Assembly (NCBI GenBank): GCA_030248135.1
Contig: JASANC010005427.1
Location: 1-64,000 of the forward strand
Source of the DNA: Theristus sp. LFF4_11
Lineage: Eukaryota; Nematoda; Chromadorea; Monhysterida; Xyalidae
Direction: 5' to 3'
Length of the DNA stretch: 64,000 nt
Made by a program: the position numbers and the translations under genes. The notes beneath the pieces are model-generated. The model made no database searches. It was not told the DNA's origin and saw only the letters and a list, made by a program, of their open reading frames with translations. Shown piece by piece: positions 33,324-45,531 of the stretch. Within the stretch, counting starts at the first letter, position 1; every line of letters starts with the position of its first letter.

Positions 33324-33867
33324 ATGAACAAACCAGACCGTTGTCAACGTGTTCTTTTTTATGCGTTGGTTTGCCGATCGCTTGAAATTTTGGTTTTGTC
33401 TCCAAACAGGTGGATTCTCAAGCTTGCACAAACGCGAAACGAAAAAATGGTCAGTCGGTTGTTGCCGTTGTACGAACAATTCCGCCATCAGCACAGTCAC
33501 ATCGTCACGTCGTCCGCCGCCATCAAGCCGTCAACTTCTTGTGATGACAAGGAAATGGCGATTCCAGACAACCAGAGCACTCGAAATGGCCAACCAGCAA
33601 AGGATGGTGAGATGTCGCATTTGTATTGTCATTTCTAGCGCGATTTTTTACTGCTTTCTTTTGGTAATTTTACATTCAGTTAGATGCGGTATTTTTTTCC
33701 CAGATCACTGGCTGTTGTCAAAGTTGATCGGCTTCAAACTCAATGGGTGCACTGGTCAAAAACTCCATGGACACTCGGAGACTGGGAGCAAATGCACCAC
33801 TGATGCATGCGGTCACCATGGCGCAAGCACGACAAACTGCAAGAAAGTTCGTCGCAATTCAGTTTGA
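33324..33867 (+). CDS. Small gene of unknown function
   Basis: Two exons (33324–33606 and 33704–33867) join in phase to 148 codons plus stop, across a donor ATG|GTGAGA and an acceptor TTTTTTCCCAG. The ATG is the first codon after a TTTTTTCGCAG acceptor. The first exon encodes a possible helical stretch (WILKLAQTRNEKMVSRLLPL, then YEQFRHQH). The second is rich in Gly, His and Cys (CTGQKLHGHSETGSKC, DACGHHGASTTNC), which could bind metal. I do not recognise a family. It lies between DDAH and PDK on the opposite strand. Splice-phase agreement is the main support, and a chance ORF pair is possible. Confidence 0.4.
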
Positions 33868-36247
33868 CATTGCGAAATTGTGTTATGTTCGGACAGTTTT
33901 GGTTACAATGAATTGTATTTTTGGAACACGTTTAATTTTGTTTCGATTATCTGTTGCAAAATGGGTTCTTCTACAGCTTTGCTACTGCATTACTTTTTTG
34001 TGTGTGTATGTATAGGTTCCATGAACCAAAACTTCTGCACCTTCGTTGATTTATTCATATCATTTCTTTCTGCAACAACGTTCGATTGATTGTATTATAT
34101 AAAAATGAAAAACACAAAACTTTACACGTTGCATGAACACCAGCTAGCGTTCAAAATTCCACGTCAGCAAAGCTGGACAAAAACATTGGTCACCGAAAAG
34201 AAAAAATGAAACAGTGGTATCACTTGAACGAACAGAAAACAAATTGCTTACACTTGAGACCGGAAATACGACTCACAAAAAAACGGGTCAACAAAATAAC
34301 AACTGAACAAATATGATACACGATTTCAGCGATTGTTTGCACCGTGCCAAAAAAATAGAAAAAAAGAAATTGAAAATACAATTCCACTCCGTATTTACAG
34401 CTACACATACACAAGACAAAAAGAACATCAGAGCATATAACGACGCATCCGCTCAAAAATGCATTTAATGCGGGCGCAGCAGAATCAGTCGGCTAGATAG
34501 CTTTCAAAACCAGTCAAGAATACTTCTACCAGTGTTACCGTCCAAGGAACAACAATCAGAATTACGACATTGTTTTTGCACATTATTATTACTCTGGAAC
34601 ACTGACGCAGCACATAGGGCAGGCAGCAAGGAAGGGAAAATAAGTAAAGTCGTGATGCAACAAAACTAAAAAGGAAAAAAAACTATTTTTCGTAAATTTC
34701 CAGTTGCACGTACGCTACATATTTTTGTGTTCCATTTTCGGAATAAAAGTTGAACACAAAAAATGTGTAGCTTAGTTCTATAAGTGTTTTAAATTTCATG
34801 GCTTTACGTGAAACCAGTCGGCCGTACGAGCCACTTATTTTTGTTATGTTTTTGGGACACCCTGTACTCTGATTAATTTTGTGAGTTGGTGTTGGCGGTG
34901 CACTATTGTCACTACGACAACTTTCCTAAATTTGGACAGACAGAGCACCACAAAAACAAACAAAAGGATACAAAACCAAAGATTTCACTGAAAACTGCCA
35001 GCTCAAAATCATAAGTCTAGAAAGCCTGAAATGTCCGCCTGAACAAAACTGTTGGTCTCGAAGCGAAACTGCTAGCAGATTTCAAGCCTGTTCGAGTGTG
35101 CACAAACAAACAAACCATGAAAAGAATAGTACAGTGCCATTATACTTGGTTATGAAAAAAGCGTTGCGGTGTTTCATTTGGCTGAGTAGACGGCCACTGG
35201 GTTGTTGACGCTTATCGGTTGCAGATTGCGGATGAGCCTGAAATGTGGTTTGGAAATTTTCAGAAAAGGAAAACGAGACTGCACAGTTGACAGACAGTTC
35301 GCTTCTGATTACTAACAGACAACAACAACCCTGTGTCTATCATTCTAACATTCCCAAAACAAAAATTTTAACGAAAAATTTGTGCGAAAGCTTACAATTG
35401 AACTGGGTAAATAAACTTTTTACCGGTGTAGCGAGTTCGACACGGTGAAAGGTTGTGGAAAGCACTCGAAACGCGAAGTGTCATGCAAGCAAGCATTCCG
35501 TGGTGTTGTGAGTGCTGGACAGCGGGAAAGGCAGTGGAAACAAAAGAACACAAGGACAGAAGATGGTTAAAAACGTATGTTAACAGTGAGAAACCGAAGT
35601 TGTGATGAATATGCCGTAAAGCTAGAAAATATAACCGCAAAATGGTGCATGGAACTTTGGGAAGACCAGTGGCATGACCCAATATATTTTGAATACATTG
35701 TCAGACACCAAATAATCGGTGACACCAGTGGTTTGAAAATGAAATACCCCAGAAAAAAAAACAATAAATATTGTTCTACTCTGCAACACAAAAACGAAAA
35801 AGCAAAAGAAAACAGTACACCAGGACCGGTCGAGATAAGCAAGCAAAACAAACAAGCATGGTATGTTTACCACAAGAAAATACAACGACGATATGATACC
35901 AAGATACTTTTTAGTTACCATACCATGGTAAATCCTAGTTTGAAGACTTCACACTACACTCTGTTATAATAACACAGCGACGTTGCAGCATCGTCACAAA
36001 ACAAATACATGCACATACGATATTGCAGCAAATGTGTGTGCGCGTGTGTTTGTTTCGTGACTGCGCATCATTACTGTGTTATTTACCAAGTGTAACGTCT
36101 TGAGGCTAGGACTTTATGACAACAAAGCGGATTCAACACAAAGTCACCAATACACAAATAAACCAGGTTGTGCAACACAGAAAGCTAGACGTACTAGTGA
36201 GTAAATGCGAGAGAAAAAGAGAGAGAGCACAAGGAATTCCGAGGCAT
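33868..36247. other. Gene-free stretch
   Basis: AT-rich DNA with isolated frames. The 130-codon plus-strand frame at 35577–35969 resembles nothing I know. At about 34700–34865 there is a palindrome-like segment ending GGGACACCCTG, which recalls the inner ends of the element at 42948–43241. Confidence 0.4.
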
Positions 36248-39200
36248 TTACGTGGTGTCCATTTCGGTGTAATCGTCCGCACGTTTCGCGAGTCGCATCC
36301 GTTCACGGGAACGCTTGCCATAGATTGGCACTCGCTCCTGCGCTTCTCGCGATCGAGCCTATAAAAAAAAACATTTGTACATAAACAGTTTAATTGACTT
36401 CACCCTCGGCAACGGCATTCTTAATCCACGGGAGGTCGGTAAAGTCCTATTCTGAAGACAGTACACTCTGTTTCAGAACATACAGTATGACCGAATAAAT
36501 GAGGCAGTCCATCAAGGCGGGATCAGCCGCAGACTAGGAGTTGTCTTTTTCAAAAAAGCCAACGTAATTCCCAAGCATGTGTACAAGGGATAAAGAATGA
36601 ACTGAATAGCGCGGATAATCCATTAGTTTAAAAAACGCGTCAAATTTGGCACACAATTCAGTTTCTGAACGTCGTTTTTCTTTCATTCAAAATTCGCGCG
36701 CTTCTTGCACCCTGAAAAAAGCTGCCATGTTTAACCGGCCATACCGTAGTTACATTACACATTCACAAACAAGCACACACGCACATATACGCTGTCATGT
36801 CGCTGCTGTGATATCGCATGTGCGCGCGCATCTGTATTTTATGACTGTGCAACATTACTGTGGTAATCGAGTCATACTGTTTTCAGACAAGGACACTATC
36901 ACCTTTGAGCAAAATCAATTTCCATAATTTGATGGTTCAGACTGTTTCTCTCAATACGTCGGGTATACATGCAGTAAATCAAGCTTCTAATCAACTATTA
37001 AAACAAGCCAAAATCAAACGGAACATCAAGTGACCTTGAGATAAATGAGCGCGTCGGTGCCGAGGCCCTGCATGGACGTGATCTGGAGGTCACCATTGAA
37101 ATATCGCGCATACAGGCGAGACAACGGCAGACCATAGCCGTAGCCGGCCTGCAAAACGCATGTCTCATTTTATTCGCTTGCACACTCCGGTGACTACCAT
37201 TATTTTGTGTGACTCGCAAAAAAAACGAATCTGTAGCCCGACTCTTACCAACGGCGCTTGACCCGGATTGTTGGACGGCCTCGGCGCAGTCGAGTACATG
37301 TAGTTGAACCAGCGGTACACCTGGTTGTGCGGTACACCGCCGCCGCGGTCGGCGATCTGGCACAGCAGAAAAAACCGGTTGCAAACAAAATTCAACGCAG
37401 AAAATGTCGCATGATGTACAAACGTTTTTGTGGTTTGACGGAAAAACTCGCACCTTGATCGACAGATCATCAGAGCCGCGGACGACCGTGACATCAATGG
37501 CGGGAAGCGCATCTGGACCCTCTTCCTCGCCGACGTTCTCAACCGTGGCACGCATGGAATTCTGCAAAGCTGGATTTATTGATGAACATAGAAATCAACC
37601 AAAAAAACTTAATAGAAATACAAAGAAGCATTTGACAAGTAAAGAGCATTGGCAACAATCTACAGTTCACAACAACAACGACAAAACGAACCTTGAACAA
37701 TTCGAACGCAATATGATACAAGTGGTTAGGCACGGTGTGACAGCGGATCGGTGCGCGCGGGTCGCTGTTGACCGCATTACGACTCGTTAGACGCAACTGC
37801 GGCGCCATCATGTAATAACGGTCGCACAAAAATTGAGCACTTTCGAAAGCATCTGTATTTTAAGTGCGGTTGGTATTGTGGATTTATTCAAACGTGTCCG
37901 GACTAACGTGACGTCATTTTATTTAAAAACGCCCGTTTGTCAAAGTACAGGCACTAAAATTTCAGTTTGGTGTGACTGATTCGACATTCACCATTTGTTT
38001 ACGGGAAGAAATCGGCTAAACGGATAGTCTGGTTTGCTGTGAATGACAAGCGCATGTTTTGTGGCACATGACGTCATTTCAGTGGGACACGTTTAAAAAA
38101 ATAGGCCATAGTTTAGAAGCAAAAATCACATAAATAGTTTCATCGATTAAATACAGTTTCAGTGTCGCCCTCTCATGGCGCTGGTCCGCGTCATTACACC
38201 CCCACACCAACACCCGACGTTTGGTACCTTCGGGTTTCTGGGACAAGTGTGGGAACCACAAATTGCAAAATTAATTTTTCTCGGTTAAATATTTTTTTCA
38301 AACGAACACAAAAAAGACAAACATCGACATCTTACCGGTGAGCACCCGGACAACATCACAGTCGGGGTCGATGTCGCCAACGTACGACGGACTGTCGGGC
38401 AGGTCAGAGGAAAACAGGGTCACTAAAGTAGGTGCCATCATAAACAACGGCCGAGACGTGCTTTCAGGTCTTCTGGATTGCATGTCACTTTATTTTCAGT
38501 GAGGGAGGTTTTGACACGCCTTGAAAATCGGGTGACAAAATTCCAAAAGATCTGAAAAGTGGTATATGGAACGAGAATCAATGTTTGTCAGGTGTCAGTA
38601 TTTTTTAAACGCATACGAGCACTCTCAGTTCTGCTCGACTTCCTGGCGAACAGTTAAGTGTCCCTTTATTCTTATTGCTGCAAAGCGAGGAACACGAGAA
38701 CTCACAATGCTGTTTCATGAGCATGCGAACGGAAATTCGATTCAGATAGAAGCGATCAAGGAAATACTGCACGTTGTCGTGGTCAGCGATCTCGACGCCG
38801 TGCATGTCACGCCACTCTAGTAAGGCCTGAAATTAAGTGGTCACATATCAAAAACTAGTGGCTTTTTTTCAGTATTTTCACTTTAAAAACAGTTCGAAAA
38901 GTTGGTTCTGCGACTCAGTGCGTGTGCAGACGGTCGCAAGGAAACTACTTTTTAACTGTATATGGCAATTCAAAATCGCCTAAGGGACTCAGCCCTATTT
39001 AGGGGACTCGGATCTCTGCCAATTTTGAATTCCCGCGGCATGCATGAAACTGTCTACTTATCTATGAGCGCATTGAGTCTCGGGAACAAAATAAAAGATC
39101 ATACCTCAGCCATTGTTTCGACGACCGTGTTGTGTCGTAGTAGCACCTTTCGAAGAGCGTCAGAGAAACTGAAGCAAAGAAGGAAAACCGAAATCAGTGA

Positions 39201-39874
39201 TTGATCGCGTGGTCTCTGAAAAAACGTCGCCAACAAAACGCCAACGTACTCCTGAAGATTTTCGACGTTTGATGCGGAGGCATGTTCGAACTTCAGCAGA
39301 TCATGGAAACTGGTCATGTACCACTCTTGGACGAGACGCGCCGACGGCATTTGCAGCAGCTTCGGCGGCAGCAGCTGTATCTCTTTCATGATGTTCGCTA
39401 GCCGAACCTACAAAACATTTGGAACATTCAAATTTGAAATTTCACACGTCGTTGGTCAATGAGTGGAGCAAACGAATCAAACAAAAAAAACAACCAAACC
39501 AACCAGCATCTCTTTGCGGAGAAACTTGAACGACTGCTTTTGATCGCCGGTTGTGCCGAAATCGACATACTGCTTCATCGTGACGGCTGTCGGGCGAAAT
39601 TGGCTGAAATCAGTGTTCAGTGATAACAAAACTGTACATTTCGCGCATTTTTTAAGGAAAAACGAAAGATCAGGTTTCCAGGAGTGGGCACATCACTCGA
39701 TGAGGTTGCACCTCTTCTGCATCTGATCGACCGTACTGAAATGCAGAGAACCTTGATACAATTCGCTTGGTTACAACACACGAAACCAGACCTGTAATAA
39801 TCGAGATGTGGCAGATGACCGGAGTTGGCAGCGGCGGAGGCGACCGCACGAAGGCAACGCGTTGTGAAATGCAT
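36248..39874 (-). CDS. PDK: Pyruvate dehydrogenase kinase, mitochondrial
   Basis: Eleven exons (39792–39874, 39504–39603, 39250–39407, 39105–39168, 38706–38826, 38336–38422, 37692–37852, 37454–37561, 37249–37356, 37035–37148 and 36248–36358) give 404 codons plus stop with matching phases. The kinase phosphorylates the E1α subunit and switches off the pyruvate dehydrogenase complex in the mitochondrial matrix. The start [17 protein letters not shown] is a plausible import signal. Family motifs follow: [79 protein letters not shown] (N box), IADRGGGVP (G1), [29 protein letters not shown] (G2) and [12 protein letters not shown]. Three dispersed elements and one SINE core sit in its introns. Exons look undamaged. 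Confidence 0.95.
36481..36748. mobile_element. 268-bp MITE, copy 1
   Basis: Terminal inverted repeats TACAGTATGACCGAATAAAT and, inverted, TACGGTATGGCCGGTTAAAC. The element is exactly the same length as the copy at 52158–52425 and shares GCAGACTAGGAGTTGTCTTT and the GCGCGC…TTGCACCCTGAAAAAAGCTG end. It lies in the last PDK intron. Confidence 0.8.
37874..38110. mobile_element. MITE with AAACGTGTCC…TGACGTCA arms, copy 1
   Basis: Inverted arms AAACGTGTCC–(ACT)–TGACGTCAT on both sides of a centre containing GACTGATTCGACATTCACC. The inverted copy at 55918–56152 shares the flanks TATTGTGGATTTATTC and AAAAAAATAGG. Each arm contains a TGACGTCA palindrome. It lies in a PDK intron. Confidence 0.75.
38190..38260 (+). 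mobile_element. SINE core hairpin, isolated copy
   Basis: The stem CCCACAC (38201–38207) with GTGTGGG (38247–38253) encloses TTTGGTACCTTCGGGTTTC. The stem sequence differs from the other core copies while the loop is the same. It lies in a PDK intron; the rest of the element is not recognisable. Confidence 0.55.
38961..39088 (-). repeat. Dispersed repeat, copy d
   Basis: Inverted copy of the 15431–15557 family in a PDK intron, with GGCAATTCAAAATCGCC and CATGCATGAAACTG. Confidence 0.6.
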
Positions 39875-42800
39875 TTTGGGTGTTCGTTTCGTTGTAACAC
39901 TTTAGTGTTTTGCACCTTGCAAGATATTGTTCGAAATAAATAAAACAGAATGTGAATCTCTGAACGCCAACGGTCGAATTCCACTGTTGCTACCGACGAT
40001 AATGGTGGCACTGAATGGTTTGCAGCATTAGTTCAGATTGAGTTCTTTGCTGGTTGGTCGACTCGTCACGCATTCGGCTGCGTTTTTTTTGAAATTTCAA
40101 ATGGCTGAGTTTCAACTAGTTCTGTTGAGGTTTGCTGAAAAAGAATGTCATCAATTATCATGTATCGACAAAAACACGAAGACAATATCATCACATCACA
40201 TACATAACATTAACGGTAATTCTGATTACATTCAGCAAACACAATCGAGAATTTTGCGGCTTCTGATTGAAAAAAAATCGGATGATTATGAAAGGCAAGA
40301 TTAAACGGCTTCTGAGCAAATAACTGTTTTTCACGGCCGTAGTGTTGAAAAAACTTACGACCTTTTTGCAAAAAAACGTGCAAGTACGAGCTGAATCGTA
40401 CAACCCAGAAAGTAAACAAAATGCGCCACTGAAACCAATCATTTTGCGCTTTTTTTGTTTACGATTATGGACGCGTGTGTACTGTGTGTCCAAGCGTATG
40501 TTGTTCAGCGAACCGCTCGGCACCGCACATGCAAGATGCGCAAAATAAACAGCTAACAAAACCAATTACGGTAAGCGTGTGCCAGAGAAGCGCCAGACCA
40601 GTTTTAACCAGAAATGGCATGCAATGAAGCTGAACATGCGGTAGCAGCTGGATTCACTTCACGCAGACTATTAATCGGCGCTAGAGACATGAACACGTCG
40701 ACGCCAGCAATGCTGGTTCCGAAATAAAATATCTACACCTACACTTCGAATTAACTTTGTTGAGTTCTACCATTTGTGTGATGTATGCTGTGTTTTTAGA
40801 TGGGAATAAAATTCTGTCATAAAAAAATGCCTTGCAGCAGAATTAGTGAACGAACTTTGAATCACTGAAATTAATTAAGTACAGACTTTATTGTCACGCT
40901 GATCGATGACGAGGAAATAAACAAAACGGCGGCACAACTTTGCTGGACTTTGTCTTCGGGTGTGTTTCTGTCGTGATAAACAAAGGGCTTACCGCGTTTG
41001 TACAGCTCAGAACTAGCTTGTTCTGTGAGAAACTAACTCGAAAATTTAAGAACATTGTATTGCCGTTGAGAAAATCTGTCAAATTGTCAATGACATTTCT
41101 TTCAATCGGACCCGAGCAATAACAGAATTTTTCTTCAGGTTGTTTATTTGCAAAAATCTCCACTCCCGCACGAGGGTGACATTCATGAATACCTAATGAG
41201 ATACATCTAATTACCATGCCACAGAGTACCACAAAATTACTGATAACTCTACTGAACAACAACAGCTCCATCTGTTTTCAAGAAAAAATGGAGTCCGAAA
41301 AGCAAAATCCGCCGGAAGCATAATTACGGATACAAAGAGAGAATGGGGGTTGAAAACATGGAAATAAAACTTGAAAACACGAGAAAATACGTTTCCTTGC
41401 GGTGCAAAAGAAAATAAGAAACGCAAGTTGGAAGCCAGAACAAAAAAACCGGGCCTGTCCTGTGCGCAAGTGTAACTCTTGCTTTCCATCACATCCCACA
41501 CCCAGGCAATAATTTATCAGAAAAAATTGCCAAAATGCAAGTTGGTCAACCGGTTTTCTTGTTCAAAAATAAACAAACGCAAACAACTGCCCTCAACGTT
41601 TTAGCTGGGTTGTTGCGTTATCAGCACCAATAAAGAAGGAAAAGTAAAGTTTTTGTTTTCGGTATACCTTGTGATCGTGATCGTGAACTTCAGTTTTTTT
41701 TCAGTTTGTTGTGCCAAACGCTGACGACACCACCAAAAATGTGATTGAATTTGAATATATGTGGTTTTACAATTTAGCACAATAGCCTCAGTGGTTCAGA
41801 GCAGCGCCACGTGACAAAGCTATTCGGAAAATGAATAGGCTAGGGGCTAGGCTGGGTCATAAACAATGTCAGTCACCATAATTCGCAACTTCCAACCGCT
41901 TATTTGAACATCAAAGAAAAAACAAGCACGTCATTACCACTCCGCCTACATAGAAACTCACAGAACTGTCGCGTTGAGTCCGCCAGGATAAAATGACAGA
42001 CAAGAAATGCAGCTATAGCATTTAAGAAAAGAAAAGGAAATGATCCTGGAGCAAAAGCAACCAGAAACACCACCCAGAGAAACTTGAGTTGGCGACAAAA
42101 AACTGCGTGAAATGTGTCTCGTATTCGCCACATCGTACAACGGAGACCAAACACTTCTCAATCTTAGCTTCTGCTGTCAGCACACAGTTGTTCACGAAAT
42201 TGAGGCAAAACGAGAAACCAGGACAGCTAGAAAGTTGCTCATCACTATGATTGGGTGGTCAGGCCGAAACAACTGTAAAAATGTAGAAAGCCTTTGGGAA
42301 AGGGAGATGAAAACTGAAACCATTGAAGACAAAACTTTGAAATTCATGTGAGTCACTGAAAAAACACCAGACAAGAGAATAAAAACTGAAATTTGACAAA
42401 TTCAAAATATGACAACAACACAACCACAAGTGGCTGCAATTTTGCTGAAAGAACACGTGCAGGAAGCCCACCGAGGCAGCAACAACAACACTAAAAAAAG
42501 AAAAGCGCCAACAAACCAAGCCAAGACGATACAAAACTAGCTGGCATCATCACTGCTTTGGAGTTTGGATCATGGATAATGAGGGGGAACAGTGTGAGAA
42601 ACACGCTCAAGCACGTACACAGTGATTGAGTGAGAGAAACTGAATACGCCGCTGATAAAATATGATGCGACGTAGGAAAAGCTGCTCATGGGACAGGGAA
42701 CATGCTGCCAACTGGCTGGGGCTAAGATGAACACATTCGAAATGCTACAAATGCTGTAAAAGAATACTGCGGGAATACATTAGAAGTAAGTAACGCAACA

Positions 42801-45531
42801 AATGCTGAAAAAGAAGCGGCAAGAAATAAGTCCAGTTCGATCTGGTTCAGTCTGTTGCAGTGAAGACAAGTCGTGCATTTAAACTTGTGGATGAAGCCCA
42901 CTGATTATAAGCAGAATCACTGTTTGCAAATACGGTGAAGCCAACCAGTGGTCAGTTCTATAAAAGTGAATAGTGTTTGAAAAGTGAACATTTTTACTCC
43001 AGGGTGTTCCAAAAGTTAGTCTTTGAGAAATTCTGGAAAAATAATCGAGACATCACCTTCAAAGACAAACAGTTTTGCGTGGAAATTAGAAATATCAATC
43101 CAATCAATGGGAAACTTCGGTCAAAGATGAACTTGTGGTTCAAGTATTCAACCGGAATTTGTCAAGGTCTAAATTTTGGGACACCCTGGAGTAGAACTAT
43201 TCACTTTTCAAGCACTATTCACTTTTTATAGAACTGACCACAGCACTTAATCACACAAAAAAAAAGTATAGATACACGAACCAAACTCGCTGCCGCAGCA
43301 ATGGACCTGGCACTTTTTTCAACAGTGTCAAAGAAAGCCAACATTAGCAATGTATGTCGGTTGATTCAACAACGCTTTTGCACGTTTTGTCGCCGTTTCA
43401 CGCCTGAGTCATAAAGCCGTCGCTCGCAATCGTAAATATCGATTGAGCGAGAACTCACGTTTTAAAAAGAACAAACAGTCCATGTGAAACTACGATACAA
43501 ATGTGAAATACGAGCAAAATTTAAAGAGACCTCGTTTCCAAAAAGACGGTTGTTAAAGTTAAAAGTTGAAACTGAAACTGAAAGTGTTGCACAGCTTATC
43601 AGGAAACAAACAATATCAGCCGTGTTGTGTGCGTGTACGTGCGTTTTTGACGGTTCCGAAAAACACACGTTCCGAACAAAATGTCAACAGAAAAATAATC
43701 TCAAAGCAAAAGCCGCAAGCTCAGAATTTCTCGTGCACAATGTGAATGGCGCGATGAAGGACAGCTGGCTTTTGTTTGCTCCTTTTCTGGCATTCAATGT
43801 TCGTTTTGAACTTCGGAAACGAAACACAAGTGCACAATGCGCACGCACGATCAGAACAAAATCTGAACAAAGTTGAAAGCAGCACAATAACGGCATCAGT
43901 TGCGCGTTTTTTTCCGCCGCGTGGTGCAGCGAACTTTTTACTGGGAAAAATGACGTTGCGGAAACGTCATTTCTGATGCGCTTGCGACTGGAAAAATGTT
44001 GATAACACGAGTATAATAGTTTTTGACCAACGTTAATAAAATATAAAGCGCTGTTGAAACACACATCACCCGACTGAATAAACAACCCACGTGGTTGGCG
44101 TAAACAGACACTGCGACAGCTGGCAGCACGGGAAAATGAAGTGACGGGGCGAATTTTTCGAGAGAAAAAAATCGAGCAACTTTTTGCAGCCGCGTTTTAC
44201 TTTGTCATCGGCTGATTGACTGAATATAAATTGAGGGCGCTGATTCAACTTGACAAACCTGAACAACCAATCAGCGTTCACTTAAAAATAAATTCCACGT
44301 TTATAACAACACGCCATTTGTGATTTTAATGGTTGGAGCATCAAAGTTTTCCGGTTCTGAAATACCGCACAGAAGGTTTAACCGGAAATGCACAACCATG
44401 CCAGACTAGACCAACACTGTTGCCGCCTTGGTTCCCCTGGTGATCAACAGAGGGATGACGCAACAAGCGGGCTGATTTCATAACACCCATCATGATGCAA
44501 TTCTGCTGCGGCAGTTTGACCTTGAATTGCGCAATAAAAACATTTCTGAAACATGAAAATTGGCTGAACGGCTGAGACAAGGCGAGCTGCTCTGTTACAG
44601 ACAAGGCAGAACAAAAAAACGTAAAAAAGCTGCGTCTGGTTGGTAAGTGGCAGCGGCAGGAGGCAGTGTCCACTGGTTCAGAAAAAATCAATACTGCATC
44701 TTTTCACAACGAGCGCGATCATTTTTTTCTGCCACACTGATTAATTTTTGTCGTGCGACTGCAGTGAAAACATGCGCCGACCAGAGAAAAACTTCGTGGA
44801 AATTTTTGTGGTTATTATGAATCTTGACAGACTGGACATAAAAAAAACTGAGCTGTATAAAAACCGACTGAAATCAATTGAACAGTTAGTAAGAACTAAG
44901 ATGAAATTGATTCAACTTGATTGATTGGTAAATTGTAAAAAAGTTCAAATCAATGATTCAATTTGTAAGTTATAAATCACAGAGTCAATCACAAATATGT
45001 GCAGGCTACCGTTGTCGAGATAAATATATGGTTACGTAAATAAAAAAATCAAACTACTTCTGCCATAAAAAGTCACACATTCAATCATGAGTACATTGAA
45101 GAAAATACGTGCCACTGCCGGGTTGCCGAATTCACCGAATCGGTGACTTAATGAAGAAAATCAGACATCTCTGTCTTAGTCATTTTTCTATTTTTATTAT
45201 TACAACAATTTCAAAACTTGACAAATTGGAAAAGGAAAAATCAGAGCTCTGAATAAGCATCACAGTAGGCAACTGATACACAATGAACCCTGTCCTGTCA
45301 TAGAGGAAGTGAAAGTTTTGGTAAACACGAAAATCCACAAACGACTCAAGTGTGAGGCATCGTGAAATCACTGAATTGACTGAATTGACTGAATCCATTT
45401 GCGAAACCGGTACAGAATTGGCACACGTCACAATCAATTCGAAAAAACTAAGGCTCGACCCATTTACAAATTGTACGGGAACTTTTCCGACAAGGTAGAA
45501 CAGAAAATCTCAGGAGAAACCGCACTCGAAT
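39875..45531. other. Gene-poor stretch of 5.6 kb
   Basis: No recognisable coding exon. Short frames such as 41900–42154 (minus, hydrophobic) and 43484–43876 (plus) have no family resemblance or splice support. A small possible terminal exon at about 41706–41787 (plus, FVVPNADDTTKNVIEF…) follows a TTTTTTTTCAG acceptor, but no partner exon was found. The only clear element is the fold-back at 42948–43241. Confidence 0.4.
42948..43241. mobile_element. 294-bp fold-back element with long inverted repeats
   Basis: The arms run about 65–75 bp inward from GTGGTCAGTTCTATAAAA, through GTGAATAGTG and TTGAAAAGTGAA, to CAGGGTGT(T/C)CCAAAA on each side, with few mismatches. The CAGGGTGT segment resembles the ends of the hAT-like element at 12013–13380, so this may be one MITE embedded in another. 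No target duplication is obvious. Confidence 0.75.

Noticed and set aside
35577..35969. 130-codon plus-strand frame in gene-free DNA
   Set aside because: No recognisable domain, no splice context and AT-rich codon use like the surrounding non-coding DNA.
41706..41787. Possible terminal exon FVVPNADDTTKNVIEF
   Set aside because: A good acceptor precedes it, but no upstream exon or family could be found.
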